Shown: positions 1 to 7,963, numbered from the stretch's first letter. The stretch: DNA of 64,000 nucleotides from Zeimonas sp032027205 (GCA_032027205.1 JAVSMN010000001.1:3909418-3973417), one strand, 5' to 3'. The notes: a model not told the origin generated them from the letters alone. Translations and numbers: made by a program.

Positions 1-746
1 CCTGGATCGGCGTTCGCGGCAATTGGCTGATCGCCGGTGAAGAACCACCCCCCTGACACGGGCCGCGCGTTCCGATAGGTGACGAAGCTGCCGGCGTTCG
101 TTACCGCGTGGAGAATCGGATCGAAGGAGCCGTTGTCCGCTACCGCGCAGGCCGTGCCGTCGTACGCGAAGCTCGGGAAAACCATGCCTGACGAGCCCAG
201 CATGCGAAAGACCGAGCCGCCGTCGCCCACGTCTTTCGCGACGCAGGCGTAGAGGCCCGGGGCTGCGCCGGGCGCACGGCGGGCGATGGCCGGGAACTGC
301 CCGTTGCCCATGCCGGCGTCACTGACGGTCCAGCCGGGCGCAAGCGGCGGCAACGACGGCGTCGTGATGCACAACTCGTTGCTGGTCGGACCTGTGGCGA
401 CGAAGGCATTCATCGGCGGTGCGAGCGCACCGACGACGACGGTGAAGCAGTACCTGGTATCCGGCGCCGCCGTGAACGCGTATCCCTGAGCCGTCGTGTA
501 GGTGGCGAACACGCCATCGACCGTGATCGCGTAGGCCTGGTCGGCGTTGATCGCGTCAACCTTCCAGGCGAGCGCGATTTTCTCCGCGTCAAGCGCGCTG
601 CCGGTCAGCGTGACCTTCGGTTCGTGTGCGGGCGACGGCACTTCGTCGGCTCCGCCCCCGCCCCCGCCGCAGCCGACGACGAAGGTCGGCAGCAGCAATG
701 CAATCAGCACAGCGAGGTAACGATGCGAAGACGGTGTGCGCGGCAT
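1..746 (-). CDS. FN3-like lipoprotein, 3' end cut by window edge
   Basis: An open minus-strand frame runs from an ATG at 746 past position 1 without a stop, so at least 248 residues are present and the C-terminus is missing. The N-terminus is a lipoprotein signal: a hydrophobic stretch, then the lipobox FVVGC, then a run of glycines. Residues of about 45-110 look like a fibronectin type III-style beta domain, and the rest is an unrecognised secreted region with several cysteines. It probably sits at the outer membrane. It starts 9 bp after the stop of the lipoprotein gene at 756-1226, so the two are likely co-transcribed. Function is unknown. Confidence 0.65.
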   Translation of the reverse strand, partial: MPRTPSSHRYLAVLIALLLPTFVVGCGGGGGGADEVPSPAHEPKVTLTGSALDAEKIALAWKVDAINADQAYAITVDGVFATYTTAQGYAFTAAPDTRYCFTVVVGALAPPMNAFVATGPTSNELCITTPSLPPLAPGWTVSDAGMGNGQFPAIARRAPGAAPGLYACVAKDVGDGGSVFRMLGSSGMVFPSFAYDGTACAVADNGSFDPILHAVTNAGSFVTYRNARPVSGGWFFTGDQPIAANADP

Positions 747-755
747 TCGCGAGGC

Positions 756-1226
756 CTATTTTTCCGAGGCGACCGCTTCGGTATCGATACCGCTGTGCGC
801 CTTGAACTCGCGCCGTCCGAACGAAAGGTCGACGAGCACCGGGTGGATGCCCTTTCCAAAAAGCTTCGGATCCACGTCGAAGCGCACGAACACTTCCTCG
901 CCGGCGCGCAAGTCGAACTCGAGTCGGTTGCCGTTGTCGAGGTGTAGAAGATGGCGCCCCGGGGGCAGATCGACCCATCGGCTCGGACGCGGAACAACGT
1001 AGAAGTAGTACCCGCCGTCGAAGCCCGCGACCACGGGCACACCCGGCCCCTTGGGCGCAAGCCGGTAGACCCAGACGCGTCCATGGCCGTCCGGGATCGC
1101 CGAGGGTCTCGAGACGGTCGGCCCCTCGACGTTGGCCTTCAGACCCGGATAGAACTTGTCTTCGATGGCGACGCAACCGCTCGCTGCAAGCACGACGACA
1201 GCGACCGCGCAAAGGAGAGGCTTCAT
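756..1226 (-). CDS. Small lipoprotein, DUF2846-like
   Basis: The predicted product has 156 residues. It begins MKPLLCAVAVVVLAASGC, a clear lipoprotein signal peptide with lipobox AASGC, so it should be lipidated at the cysteine. The mature part has the pattern of DUF2846-type proteins: a VYRL strand early on, a central PSRWVDLPPGRHLL segment and a GEEVFVRFDV strand, which suggests a small beta-rich domain. An upstream in-frame start at 1247 would only add seven residues before the signal peptide, so 1226 is preferred. It precedes the FN3-like lipoprotein in the same direction. The molecular role is unknown. Confidence 0.7.
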   Translation of the reverse strand: MKPLLCAVAVVVLAASGCVAIEDKFYPGLKANVEGPTVSRPSAIPDGHGRVWVYRLAPKGPGVPVVAGFDGGYYFYVVPRPSRWVDLPPGRHLLHLDNGNRLEFDLRAGEEVFVRFDVDPKLFGKGIHPVLVDLSFGRREFKAHSGIDTEAVASEK

Positions 1227-1454
1227 CGGAACGTTGACTGGGTGCAAAGGGCTTGTGCGGCAGCCCGGCGTGTGCGGGCGATGGGTTGCGACTGTACGTC
1301 GCGGGTTGCGCGCGATTTCTGCCGCGGATCAAGACGAACGACCGGATTCTTCGACGCGTTGCCTTGGCGCGTCACCTGGCGAAGAACTCCGAGCCGTGCA
1401 GACGACAAGGCCCCAAGGCTCGGCAAGCCTCGGGGAGAACTGCTTCGCACGCAG

Positions 1455-2351
1455 CTATGAACGGGGGGAACCTGTCGAGATCCCATCGGCCAGATATCGA
1501 TCGACGTTGTCCCGTGTGATCACGTCGATCCCCGTGTCGATCGCCTGCGGCAGCCGAACGCCCAACGATGACTGCCACAGCATCAGTACCGACATCGAAC
1601 CCTGCACCCTCGGGATGGTCGCCGCCGAGGAGTCGATCAACCCGTCCCTGATGGCTTCGAGAATGGGCCGGATTCCGTCCATGCCGACCACCTTCACCCG
1701 GCCGGCCTGCCCGGCCGCCCGGATCGCGGTCGCGATGCCGATCGGGCCGGATGCGTCGCAGCACAGGTAGCCACCGAGATCGGGGTGCGCGGCGAGAACG
1801 GCCGCCGCCTGCTGGTGGGCGGTCTCGATGTCATCGTTGTCGGCGCCCCCGTCCACGACGGTGATGTCGGGGTACTTGCCCAGGATGCCCACTTGGGCGT
1901 CGTACCGCTGCTTGTGGTTCGGCGCCGTGGGATAACCGCGCATCACGGCTACTTTGCCGGCGTACCCGATCAGCTCTACGAGGCGCTCGGCCGCGATCAC
2001 GCCCTGCTGGGCGAAGTCATTGCCGACACTGGTGATGTCGGAATCCGGCGACGGGGAATCGAAGATCACCAGCGGAATCCCCTGAGCCCTGATTCGGAGG
2101 ATCGCCGTCAGGCGATCGAGTGCGTCGACCGGGTCGACGGCGATTCCGGTCGGGTTGTTCACGGCGGCCCTCTCCAGGATCGCGTTCTGCTCGGCGACAT
2201 CGGCTACGTCGGGCGGCATGTAGTCGACCGCGACGTCGATACCGAGTGCACGACCCAGGACTTCCGCCTGCGCGCGCGCGCCGTTGACCACCTCGTCAAA
2301 CCAGGGGTGGGCGACTTTCGGGACGATGGTGAATCGAAGTGGCCTTTTCAT
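1455..2351 (-). CDS. Orphan sugar-type periplasmic-binding-fold protein, no signal peptide
   Basis: The 298-residue product matches the RbsB-like (Peripla_BP_4) fold of ribose and other sugar ABC transporter binding proteins. It has an N-terminal FTIVPKVAHPWFDEVVNGA segment, then VDPVDALDRL, SVGNDFAQQG, and the C-lobe GYLCCDASGPIGIATAIRAA and VVGMDG. Such proteins normally carry an export signal of about 25 residues, but this frame starts directly at the mature-like region. A GGGAG ribosome-binding site lies 8 bases before the ATG. No permease or ATPase gene is adjacent. An IS relic lies 128 bp upstream, so the gene may have lost its 5' end. Otherwise it could be a cytoplasmic sensor. The fold call is sure; a working role is not. 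Confidence 0.7.
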   Translation of the reverse strand: MKRPLRFTIVPKVAHPWFDEVVNGARAQAEVLGRALGIDVAVDYMPPDVADVAEQNAILERAAVNNPTGIAVDPVDALDRLTAILRIRAQGIPLVIFDSPSPDSDITSVGNDFAQQGVIAAERLVELIGYAGKVAVMRGYPTAPNHKQRYDAQVGILGKYPDITVVDGGADNDDIETAHQQAAAVLAAHPDLGGYLCCDASGPIGIATAIRAAGQAGRVKVVGMDGIRPILEAIRDGLIDSSAATIPRVQGSMSVLMLWQSSLGVRLPQAIDTGIDVITRDNVDRYLADGISTGSPRS

Positions 2352-2478
2352 GTGTCAATCTCCCGGCGTGAAAGCACGTCGGACCGGACTCGTCGAGCCA
2401 GCACCGACGAGCGAACTCATCGTCGGGATTGGCTTGGAGCCATCGGCGCATGGTGCGCCACTTGGCCTTCTTCGCAAA

Positions 2479-2546
2479 TTCATCGTCCGCTTCCTCGTCA
2501 AAGCGGACTCTGATCCCGAGCAAGAGTGATTCAGGAGAGCGGGTCG
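2479..2546. mobile_element. Relic of an IS3-family right end
   Basis: This 68-bp stretch aligns without gaps to 61861-61928, the terminal segment of the IS copy near the right edge of the window. By eye 60 of 68 positions match, including the first 33 in a row. It keeps the start of the transposase A leader and a decayed terminal inverted repeat. Nothing else of the element remains, so it is a scar of a related IS rather than a working copy. Confidence 0.75.
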
Positions 2547-2589
2547 GAGCAGCCGCACGAATGCCGCTTGCACCTCATCGGCAACCCTA

Positions 2590-2840
2590 AAGGCGCCGCG
2601 CGCCAGCCGCTGCCCAAGCCGACGTCGCCGAAGAAGACGCGCGCGTCAGCGCCAAGCTGGCCGGGGTGCGCTTTCACGATCTGCGCCACGTCAACGCATC
2701 GTGGTGGTTGCGCGTTGACGCCTCGCTCGCCGCCGTGCGCGACCTGCGGGACACTCGTCGCTGGCCGTCACCAGCCGTTACGCGCACCTCGCCCGGACCA
2801 ACCTCATCGAGGTGAATGTGCTATCGCGGAAAACCTTAAC
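2590..2840 (+). pseudogene. Tyrosine recombinase (integrase) C-terminal relic, frameshifted
   Basis: A plus-strand frame reads AKLAGVRFHDLRH around 2651-2689, the HxLR box of tyrosine recombinases, then VRDL at about 2736. One base is missing near 2749. In the next frame the sequence continues HSSLAVTSRYAHLARTNL, which is the box holding the catalytic histidine and tyrosine. Only the last third of the gene is visible and the start is gone. It ends directly against the tRNA-Ser-derived direct repeat at 2841, where an integrase gene of an older island at the same tRNA would be expected. Confidence 0.8.
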
Positions 2841-2854
2841 TGGCGGAGAGGGTG
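2841..2854 (+). repeat. Distal attachment site, copy of tRNA-Ser 3' end
   Basis: TGGCGGAGAGGGTG here is identical and in the same orientation to 13931-13944, the last 14 bases of the tRNA-Ser gene read on the plus strand. Flanking bases differ on both sides, so the core is exactly 14 bp. It marks the element end away from the integrase. Confidence 0.8.
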
Positions 2855-2903
2855 ACAGCCGCACAGCGAGTATTGGCGCGGTTCTCGAAGTGTTTCCACA
2901 ATC

Positions 2904-2923
2904 CATTCCACCGGTATTCCACC
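2904..2923 (+). promoter_or_regulatory. Putative integrase arm sites near the distal end
   Basis: Two copies of ATTCCACC occur within 20 bp (2905-2912 and 2916-2923), preceded by a weaker TTTCCACA at 2893. The same octamer recurs next to the integrase start at 13772-13818. Repeats shared by both element ends are what arm-type sites of tyrosine recombinases look like. That assignment is inference. Confidence 0.45.
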
Positions 2924-3101
2924 GCTAAGTCGCGGAACGAATGCCAGCCGAACGGGCGGTTCGGTCGTAGACGAAGAAGAGCCGCCCGAAGCGACGGACT
3001 GCAGCGTGCGCAAATTTGCGCACCCTTCGATGAAGACGTGGCCCAGATCGACGCACAAGCGCCGATCGCGGCTCGGTTGATACCAGAGCACCAGCACCAT
3101 T

Positions 3102-3124
3102 GAAAAAGCCGCCCGAAGGCGGCC
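3102..3124 (-). terminator. Rho-independent terminator at the end of the element operon
   Basis: Read on the minus strand, GCCGCC, a TTCG loop and GGCGGC are followed by a run of five T residues. It lies 29 bp past the last gene of the minus-strand operon (3153-3344), as expected for the final terminator of the element. Confidence 0.8.
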
Positions 3125-3152
3125 CTGTACCGGCTTTCCGCGGACCGGTAGA

Positions 3153-3344
3153 TCAGCCGCGCTCCCCCGATCGCTTCGGAAATTGGATCACCTCGGCATC
3201 GCGCCTCATGCTCCTACGGTGCCGCTCGAGCACGCTCGCGACGTATCCGATGATCCGGAAGATCTCCTCGTCAGGCAGGACGGCAATGTCTGCTGGCGAG
3301 AAGTAATCGCCAAAGGGCCAATCCTTCGGGCTCAAGCGTCGCAT
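3153..3344 (-). CDS. Small element-encoded protein, unknown
   Basis: This is a 63-residue product, MRRLSPKDWPFGDYFSP at the start, with an acidic and hydrophobic middle (LPDEEIFRIIGYVASVLE) that could form one or two helices, and a basic C-terminus. Its ATG overlaps the end of the preceding gene (3332-3520) by 13 bp, which suggests translational coupling. It is the last gene before the terminator at 3102-3124. No family is recognised. The overlap and the terminator make it likely to be real. Confidence 0.6.
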   Translation of the reverse strand: MRRLSPKDWPFGDYFSPADIAVLPDEEIFRIIGYVASVLERHRRSMRRDAEVIQFPKRSGERG

Positions 3345-3520
3345 GCCGTGACCTCCCGATGGGGTGCTTCGACGACTTTCTCAGCGCCCTCCATAGCTCG
3401 CTGCTTCGCTTCGCAGATCAGCCGGTGCACGAACATCAAGTCGTCATCGCGCTCGCGCAGCATCGCGCCTGCGCCGGCGAGGGTCGCGGCGATCATGTAA
3501 AAGAAATCAGGGTCATCCAT
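3332..3520 (-). CDS. Small helical element-encoded protein, unknown
   Basis: This 62-residue protein begins MDDPDFFYMIAATLAGAGAML. A hydrophobic helix at residues 5-21 is followed by a charged region (RERDDDLMFVHRLICEAKQRAME) likely to be helical. The start at 3520 is chosen because GGGAGG lies just upstream; longer frames read through non-coding sequence. It is co-directional with its neighbours and overlaps the next gene by 13 bp. It could be a small membrane or head-associated protein, but no family is recognised. Confidence 0.6.
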   Translation of the reverse strand: MDDPDFFYMIAATLAGAGAMLRERDDDLMFVHRLICEAKQRAMEGAEKVVEAPHREVTACDA

Positions 3521-3636
3521 TGCAGCCTCCCGTAGTGGTGGATGGAACCGACGCGGTTGGCAGAACGGACCAAGGACCGTCAGACCTTGCGGTCTCCGCG
3601 CCGGCCCACCCATAGGGAGAGCGCGACGTGCGGACA

Positions 3637-3662
3637 GAAAAGAAAACCGCCTTGCGGCGGTT
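3637..3662 (-). terminator. Rho-independent terminator after the TPR-glycosyltransferase gene
   Basis: On the minus strand, AACCGCC, a GCAA loop and GGCGGTT run into TTTTCTTTT. It sits 82 bp after the stop of the gene at 3744-5015, so it should end or attenuate the main operon before the two tiny distal genes. Confidence 0.8.
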
Positions 3663-3743
3663 GTCCGCCTTGGTTTCCGGGCTGCCAAGCCCGTGCGCCG
3701 ATGGTCGGCGCGCCGTCAGTATCCGATGCCGTCGCGCAGCTCG

Positions 3744-5015
3744 TCAAGCCATCAAGCGCGCGCGGACGCGCTCAATCGTGCGGTCGAGGTGTCCCCGATG
3801 AATATGGACGGTCGGATACCAGGGCGTGTCGATGCGCACACCCCATCGGCAATCTTCGTATCCGGACAAGATCAGCTCGGTGCGCACACCCATCGTCGCG
3901 GCGAGGTGTAGCACCGCCGTATCGACGCTCACGACCGCGTCGAGACTCGCGATCAGCGCTGCAGTGTCATCGAAGCTGCGTAGCTCGTGGCGCGTCACCC
4001 ATGGGCCTGCGTCCGCTTGATTCGCCCCAACTTGCAGCGAGTGAAACTCGATGCCAGGAAGCGCGCGCAGTGGTTCGAGCGCCGCGAACGGAATCGACCG
4101 CGCGGCACCCATGCCAGAAGCCGACCAGCACAGCCCCACGTGCCGATTGGCGGGCCACAGCCGCACCGGGTGTGCGCTTCGCACGGGTAACGGTGTTCCG
4201 TAGCACTGCTCGACAGCCAGGGCGAGCGTGAACGAGACCATCGCGTATGCACTCGCCGTCTGAAGAGGTGCATGCATTTCATCCAACGCGACCACCTCGT
4301 CGGCGCCAGTCGCCTGCCGAGCGATGCTATGCAGTGCTGGCACGACCGCGACCGTCAGCCGCGTGCACCGTCGCCGCGCCGCGGGCAGGTAGCGAGCGAA
4401 CTGCAGAAAATCACCGTACCCGTCAATGCACAAGGCGACCATGTGCCCGGTCGGGCGACCGTCCCACAGGGGCACGGTGCCGCCAACGCGGTCGAGCGAC
4501 GACGCGCCGATGGTTGAAGGCCCGAACGCATCGAGTATCGCCAGTTGCGCCCGCGCGGCGGCGCGCACGTCCCCGTTGCGCAAGAGCTCCGCGACGTTCA
4601 GGCCTCGCGTTCGAAGCTCGGTGTGCTCTCGAAGCATCGCTTGTCGAACAGAATCGGACACGGGAAAGGTGAAGCGCTTTCCGGCCTTGTTCAGAAGCGA
4701 GAGCAGCTCCCATCGCACGCCGCTGGCGCGCTCGTCACCGGCGGCCTCGGCCGCGACGACATGTCGCTCGGCGTCGCACAGCCGGCCGATCGCGATGCAG
4801 GCTTTCGCACGTAGGACGTGGTCTTTCTCGTCCAGCAGTTCGAGCCCCCGGCGCGGATCACCGAATAGGGTGAACACTCGTCCGCAGATGGTGCGAACCT
4901 GCGCATCGTCGCCCGCTCGAGCGAGCAGCGCTTCGGCGGTCGCCCGAATCGCATCCGAATTGCCTTGGGCGATTGCGGCACGCAAACGCTCTGCCATCTC
5001 CGTCGGAGATTGCAC
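3744..5015 (-). CDS. TPR protein with GT9/OGT-like glycosyltransferase domain
   Basis: The product has 423 residues. Residues 1-190 are alanine-rich helical repeats of TPR type (SDAIRATAEALLARAGDDAQ, then paired helices). From about 200 on it resembles the C-terminal half of bacterial TPR glycosyltransferases and GT9 heptosyltransferases: HMVALCIDGYGDFLQFARYL, HVGLCWSASGMGA, then the donor-site region SLDAVVSVDTAVLHLAATMG and the closing CRWG...TPWYPT. Expected activity is transfer of a sugar to a protein or glycan. It lies inside the satellite operon, 11 bp after the gene at 5027-5341. A role in modifying the virion or host surface is inference. Lengths and motifs look intact. Confidence 0.7.
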   Translation of the reverse strand: MQSPTEMAERLRAAIAQGNSDAIRATAEALLARAGDDAQVRTICGRVFTLFGDPRRGLELLDEKDHVLRAKACIAIGRLCDAERHVVAAEAAGDERASGVRWELLSLLNKAGKRFTFPVSDSVRQAMLREHTELRTRGLNVAELLRNGDVRAAARAQLAILDAFGPSTIGASSLDRVGGTVPLWDGRPTGHMVALCIDGYGDFLQFARYLPAARRRCTRLTVAVVPALHSIARQATGADEVVALDEMHAPLQTASAYAMVSFTLALAVEQCYGTPLPVRSAHPVRLWPANRHVGLCWSASGMGAARSIPFAALEPLRALPGIEFHSLQVGANQADAGPWVTRHELRSFDDTAALIASLDAVVSVDTAVLHLAATMGVRTELILSGYEDCRWGVRIDTPWYPTVHIHRGHLDRTIERVRARLMA

Positions 5016-5026
5016 CGGTCCGCCCC

Positions 5027-5341
5027 TTACGCGCGCGACGACTGCACGTCAAGGAGCGCGAGCCCGGCGCGAATGTGCTTCAACCTCGGGGCGTCGCAGC
5101 CCCAGGAATCGGCCAACCACCAGGCGTGGCGGCCGATGACACGAACGCGCAACCGCGGCGACTCGGGCGCCAGCAGATCAACCACGAGACGCAGGTGAGC
5201 GCGCCTCTGATCGAGCGCGACGCCGGCCGCGTTGACGAGCTCGTCATCGAGGTGCGCAGTCGAAAGAATCGCGGCCTCGATCTCGCCCGCCTGGTCGAGC
5301 CAGCGCTGCAACTTCGACGCGGTCTGCTTCGGGTCGGTCAT
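5027..5341 (-). CDS. Element-encoded protein of 104 residues, unknown
   Basis: The product begins MTDPKQTASKLQRWLDQAGE and is mostly helical in its first 60 residues, with a later basic, tryptophan-containing stretch (RVRVIGRHAWWLADSWGCDAP). It lies 6 bp after the gene at 5348-5551 and 11 bp before the TPR-glycosyltransferase gene, so it belongs to the same transcript. Position just downstream of a capsid gene would fit a head-completion or connector protein, but no sequence motif supports that. No family is recognised. Confidence 0.6.
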   Translation of the reverse strand: MTDPKQTASKLQRWLDQAGEIEAAILSTAHLDDELVNAAGVALDQRRAHLRLVVDLLAPESPRLRVRVIGRHAWWLADSWGCDAPRLKHIRAGLALLDVQSSRA

Positions 5342-5347
5342 CGCGGA

Positions 5348-5551
5348 TCAGCGTCCGAACACCAGCCGCTCGACCTCGGCCGGCGTGATGATCCACAGAT
5401 CCGAAACAAGCGTGTCGACGCCAGAGCCGACGACTCGCCAGCCGACGCCGAATCGCTCGACGCGCATCCGGTAGTGCTGGAGCAAGATGCGCGCACGCAG
5501 CTCGCGCTCCGGCAGGGACGGTGCCCGAACCTGCTCAACAGTGGCAACCAT
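5348..5551 (-). CDS. Element-encoded protein of 67 residues, unknown
   Basis: The frame from ATG 5551 gives MVATVEQVRAPSLPERELRA, then a basic segment and a C-terminal VSDLWIITPAEVERLVFGR. GGAG lies about 12 bases upstream of this ATG. A longer reading back to 5665 runs through the hairpin region and looks non-coding. It is the first gene after the capsid gene in transcription order, separated by a 203-bp gap with a strong hairpin. No family is recognised; the position suggests a virion-related accessory, which is only inference. Confidence 0.5.
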   Translation of the reverse strand: MVATVEQVRAPSLPERELRARILLQHYRMRVERFGVGWRVVGSGVDTLVSDLWIITPAEVERLVFGR

Positions 5552-5679
5552 CGAGCCATGCACTCCTACCGATGAGAAAGGGTGCGCCCGCGCCGCCCTC
5601 TCGGGCGTCCCAGAGGCGCTGCGTGAACAAACCAAGTGGTTTCCGCGCGCTGGGTGCCGTCCCATGGGTGGCGATGCAC

Positions 5680-5700
5680 GGCACCGGGTCGCCCGGTGCC
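5680..5700. terminator. Strong hairpin downstream of the capsid gene
   Basis: A perfect 9-bp stem (GGCACCGGG / CCCGGTGCC) with a 3-base loop lies 54 bp past the capsid gene stop. No T-run follows on either strand, so it is not a classical intrinsic terminator. It could stabilise or attenuate the message after the highly expressed capsid gene. Confidence 0.4.
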
Positions 5701-5754
5701 GTGGCCCTCTCGGCGGCTATGGGTCGGCTCTCTCACCGCGAGACGGCTGTTCGG

Positions 5755-7707
5755 TCAGGCGCCGGGGTTGCGGTACGCGCCGCGCCAGTCGAGCACCCCC
5801 GCGCCGAAATCGAGCCGGCATTTCAGCTCGACGCCGTCGATTTCGAAGCCCGGCCGTGCTTCGACCGTTGGGCCTTCGGCACCGTCGAGGAAGGCGTACT
5901 CGATCGTGTCGAACGCGTCCGGCGAGGTGAACACGTACCAGGCCTTGGCGCTGTTCGCATACGCACCGTCGAGCCGCGGGTCGACGACGACCTCGAGGCG
6001 CCCGGCGAACGGGTTCGCATCGGCCGACGTTGCGGCCGAGATGGACGCGATCACCTGCTCGGCTTTCGTCTCGAGTGCGGCCGGCACCAGAATGAAACGC
6101 GGCTCGGCGTTGATCGGCGTCACGCCGTCGAGCCCTTTCTGCAGGCGCATCGCGGCGCGCGCAGCACCCAAGCTCGTCACGTCGAGCGCCGCACCGGCGG
6201 CGGCGAGGTTGCCGTGGCCGCTGTGGAAAAGCGCCTTCGCGTCGCTCATCGTCGGCCCGACGCCGGTGCCGGCCGTGAGCAGGTCACATAGCACTCTCGC
6301 CTGCACCTCGGCCGCCGAACGGCCGAAGGCGCGGATCATGTCGCCGAATGCGCCCAGGTCATCGTTGATGAGCGCCTGACGCGTGATGCCGAACGTGCGC
6401 CCGAAGGTCTTCAGGCTGTACGTTTCCTTCGACGACGCGATCGAGCCGGCGGTGAACTCTGCGCCTTCTTTCACCTCGAGCAGCTCGGGCCACTCGCCGA
6501 GCTGCACGCGGTACTTCGCGCGGAAGTCCGGCGCCGTCGACTTGCGGGCAATGCGCATGATCCCGCTCGGTGCGGCTTCGTACGCCTGGCGCAATGAGCG
6601 ATTTGTCATGTCCTCGAGGAACGTCGAGAAGTCGCTCGTGGTGTGCGTGAAGGCGGCCTTGATTTTTTGCGCGTCGGACATATCACGCGTCGATACGCCG
6701 CGCTGCGACAGGATTTCGCCCGCAGCCGCGGCGAAGGACGTATGCAGGTACGGATTGCCTTGCTTCGGCGCCGGGCCGCCCATGCGATACGCGAGCGCCT
6801 CGACCATCAGGTCACGGCGAGTGCGCGTTTCGTCCCCGACCGAAACGACGTACGAGCCACCGATCGGGCCGACGCCTTCAGCCAGGTGCGCGAGCAGGCG
6901 ATTCTTCGCGGTCTGCACGTCGCACGCCATGTCGTTCTGGCAGGCGGCCATCAGTGCTTGGGCGCCCTCGTATCGCCCGAACTTGCCGGAGAACACGGCG
7001 GCGATTTCGTTGCGCCGTTGTGCCTCGGCCTGGCGCCCGCGCGCCTCGATTGCCTGCTCGCCGGTATCGGCCGGTTTCGTTCCCATCGTGGGCTCTCCGT
7101 GAAGATGCGCGGCCATCGCCGCCGGTAGCTGAAAACGTGAAAGGTCGAACGACGCCGCGATCGGCATTGCTGCGACCACTGCGTCGACGAACCCGGATGC
7201 GCGCGCCTGCTCGGCGTCGAGCCAGTGGTCCGCGCCGTCGGTGAGCAGCGCGAGCATCTCGTCGAGTGGTCGGCCGGTCTTCGCCGCGTAGCTCGTCGCC
7301 ATCGCCTGCGCCCAAGTGTCGAGCATGTCGGCGAACTCGCGCATCGCGGTTGCGTTGCCGATGGCAGCGCCCCACGGGGCATGGATCATCAACAGCGCGT
7401 TCTCGGCCATCTCGACCGTCTCGCCGGCCATCGCGATCAGCGAAGCGATCGAAGCGGCGACGCCGTCGATCGACACGGTGACGGCGGCCTTGTGGCGCTT
7501 GAGCGCGTTGTACATCGCCAGGCCGTCGGAGACGCTGCCGCCGTAGCTGTTGATGCGAACGCTCAGTGCATCCACGTCGAGCGCGCCGAGCTCGCGCACG
7601 AACTTCGCCGCCGTCACCGATTCGTCGGACCAGCTTTCGCCGATGTCGCCGTAGATGAAGACCTCGGCAGCGCGCGCGCCGCGGGCCCGGATCGAGTACC
7701 AGCTCAT
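5755..7707 (-). CDS. ClpP-like prohead protease fused to HK97-type major capsid protein
   Basis: This 650-residue polyprotein has two parts. Residues 1-195 are a ClpP-type serine protease: VRINSYGGSVSDGLAMYNAL, the nucleophile in DGVAASIASLIAMAG (Ser86), and the histidine in MIHAPWG (His109). Residues of about 330-650 match an HK97-fold capsid protein: the N-arm (YRMGGPAPKQGNPYL), SDFSTFLEDMTNRSLRQAY, RTFGITRQALINDDLGAF, and the C-terminal VVDPRLDG...WYVF. Between them a charged linker resembles the scaffolding delta region. Self-cleavage should release the capsid subunit during prohead assembly. The ATG overlaps the preceding gene's stop by 4 bp. The fusion is known from phages; its presence in an 11-kb element without portal or large terminase is odd. 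Confidence 0.9.
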   Translation of the reverse strand: MSWYSIRARGARAAEVFIYGDIGESWSDESVTAAKFVRELGALDVDALSVRINSYGGSVSDGLAMYNALKRHKAAVTVSIDGVAASIASLIAMAGETVEMAENALLMIHAPWGAAIGNATAMREFADMLDTWAQAMATSYAAKTGRPLDEMLALLTDGADHWLDAEQARASGFVDAVVAAMPIAASFDLSRFQLPAAMAAHLHGEPTMGTKPADTGEQAIEARGRQAEAQRRNEIAAVFSGKFGRYEGAQALMAACQNDMACDVQTAKNRLLAHLAEGVGPIGGSYVVSVGDETRTRRDLMVEALAYRMGGPAPKQGNPYLHTSFAAAAGEILSQRGVSTRDMSDAQKIKAAFTHTTSDFSTFLEDMTNRSLRQAYEAAPSGIMRIARKSTAPDFRAKYRVQLGEWPELLEVKEGAEFTAGSIASSKETYSLKTFGRTFGITRQALINDDLGAFGDMIRAFGRSAAEVQARVLCDLLTAGTGVGPTMSDAKALFHSGHGNLAAAGAALDVTSLGAARAAMRLQKGLDGVTPINAEPRFILVPAALETKAEQVIASISAATSADANPFAGRLEVVVDPRLDGAYANSAKAWYVFTSPDAFDTIEYAFLDGAEGPTVEARPGFEIDGVELKCRLDFGAGVLDWRGAYRNPGA

Positions 7708-7910
7708 GGTTGCGCCCGGCCCGCGTAGCTCGACACGCCCCTGGGCATCTTCTCGACGCGGGCGGCCTGCTCGACCAGGTCATTCGCGAACGAGCGCATT
7801 TCGGCCGGAGACATGTCGATGTCGACCATCGTCTGGTCGGTGAAGAGCAGCCACAAACCACCCGTCGGTTTGATCAGCAGTTGGTAGCCAACTTCTCGTT
7901 CAGCAGGCAT
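7704..7910 (-). CDS. Small protein directly upstream of the capsid fusion
   Basis: The product of 68 residues begins MPAEREVGYQLLIKPTGGLW and continues LLFTDQTMVDIDMSPAEMRS, a compact alpha/beta pattern. The start at 7910 is chosen because GGGAGGGG sits 4 bases upstream; a GTG at 7967 that overlaps the previous stop is the alternative and would add 19 residues. The stop overlaps the capsid gene ATG by 4 bp, so the two are translationally coupled. Such coupling hints at a partner for capsid assembly, but this is inference and no family is recognised. Confidence 0.6.
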   Translation of the reverse strand: MPAEREVGYQLLIKPTGGLWLLFTDQTMVDIDMSPAEMRSFANDLVEQAARVEKMPRGVSSYAGRAQP

Positions 7911-7963
7911 GCGCCCCTCCCGTTGAGATGAATCATCGATCGCGCCGACGACGCGACGCCAGT

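Noticed and set aside
2804..3100. Minus-strand ORF of 98 residues at the distal end of the element
   Set aside because: It begins just past the terminator T-run at 3102 and runs across the att repeat; its composition is arginine- and serine-rich without a recognisable motif, so chance is more likely.
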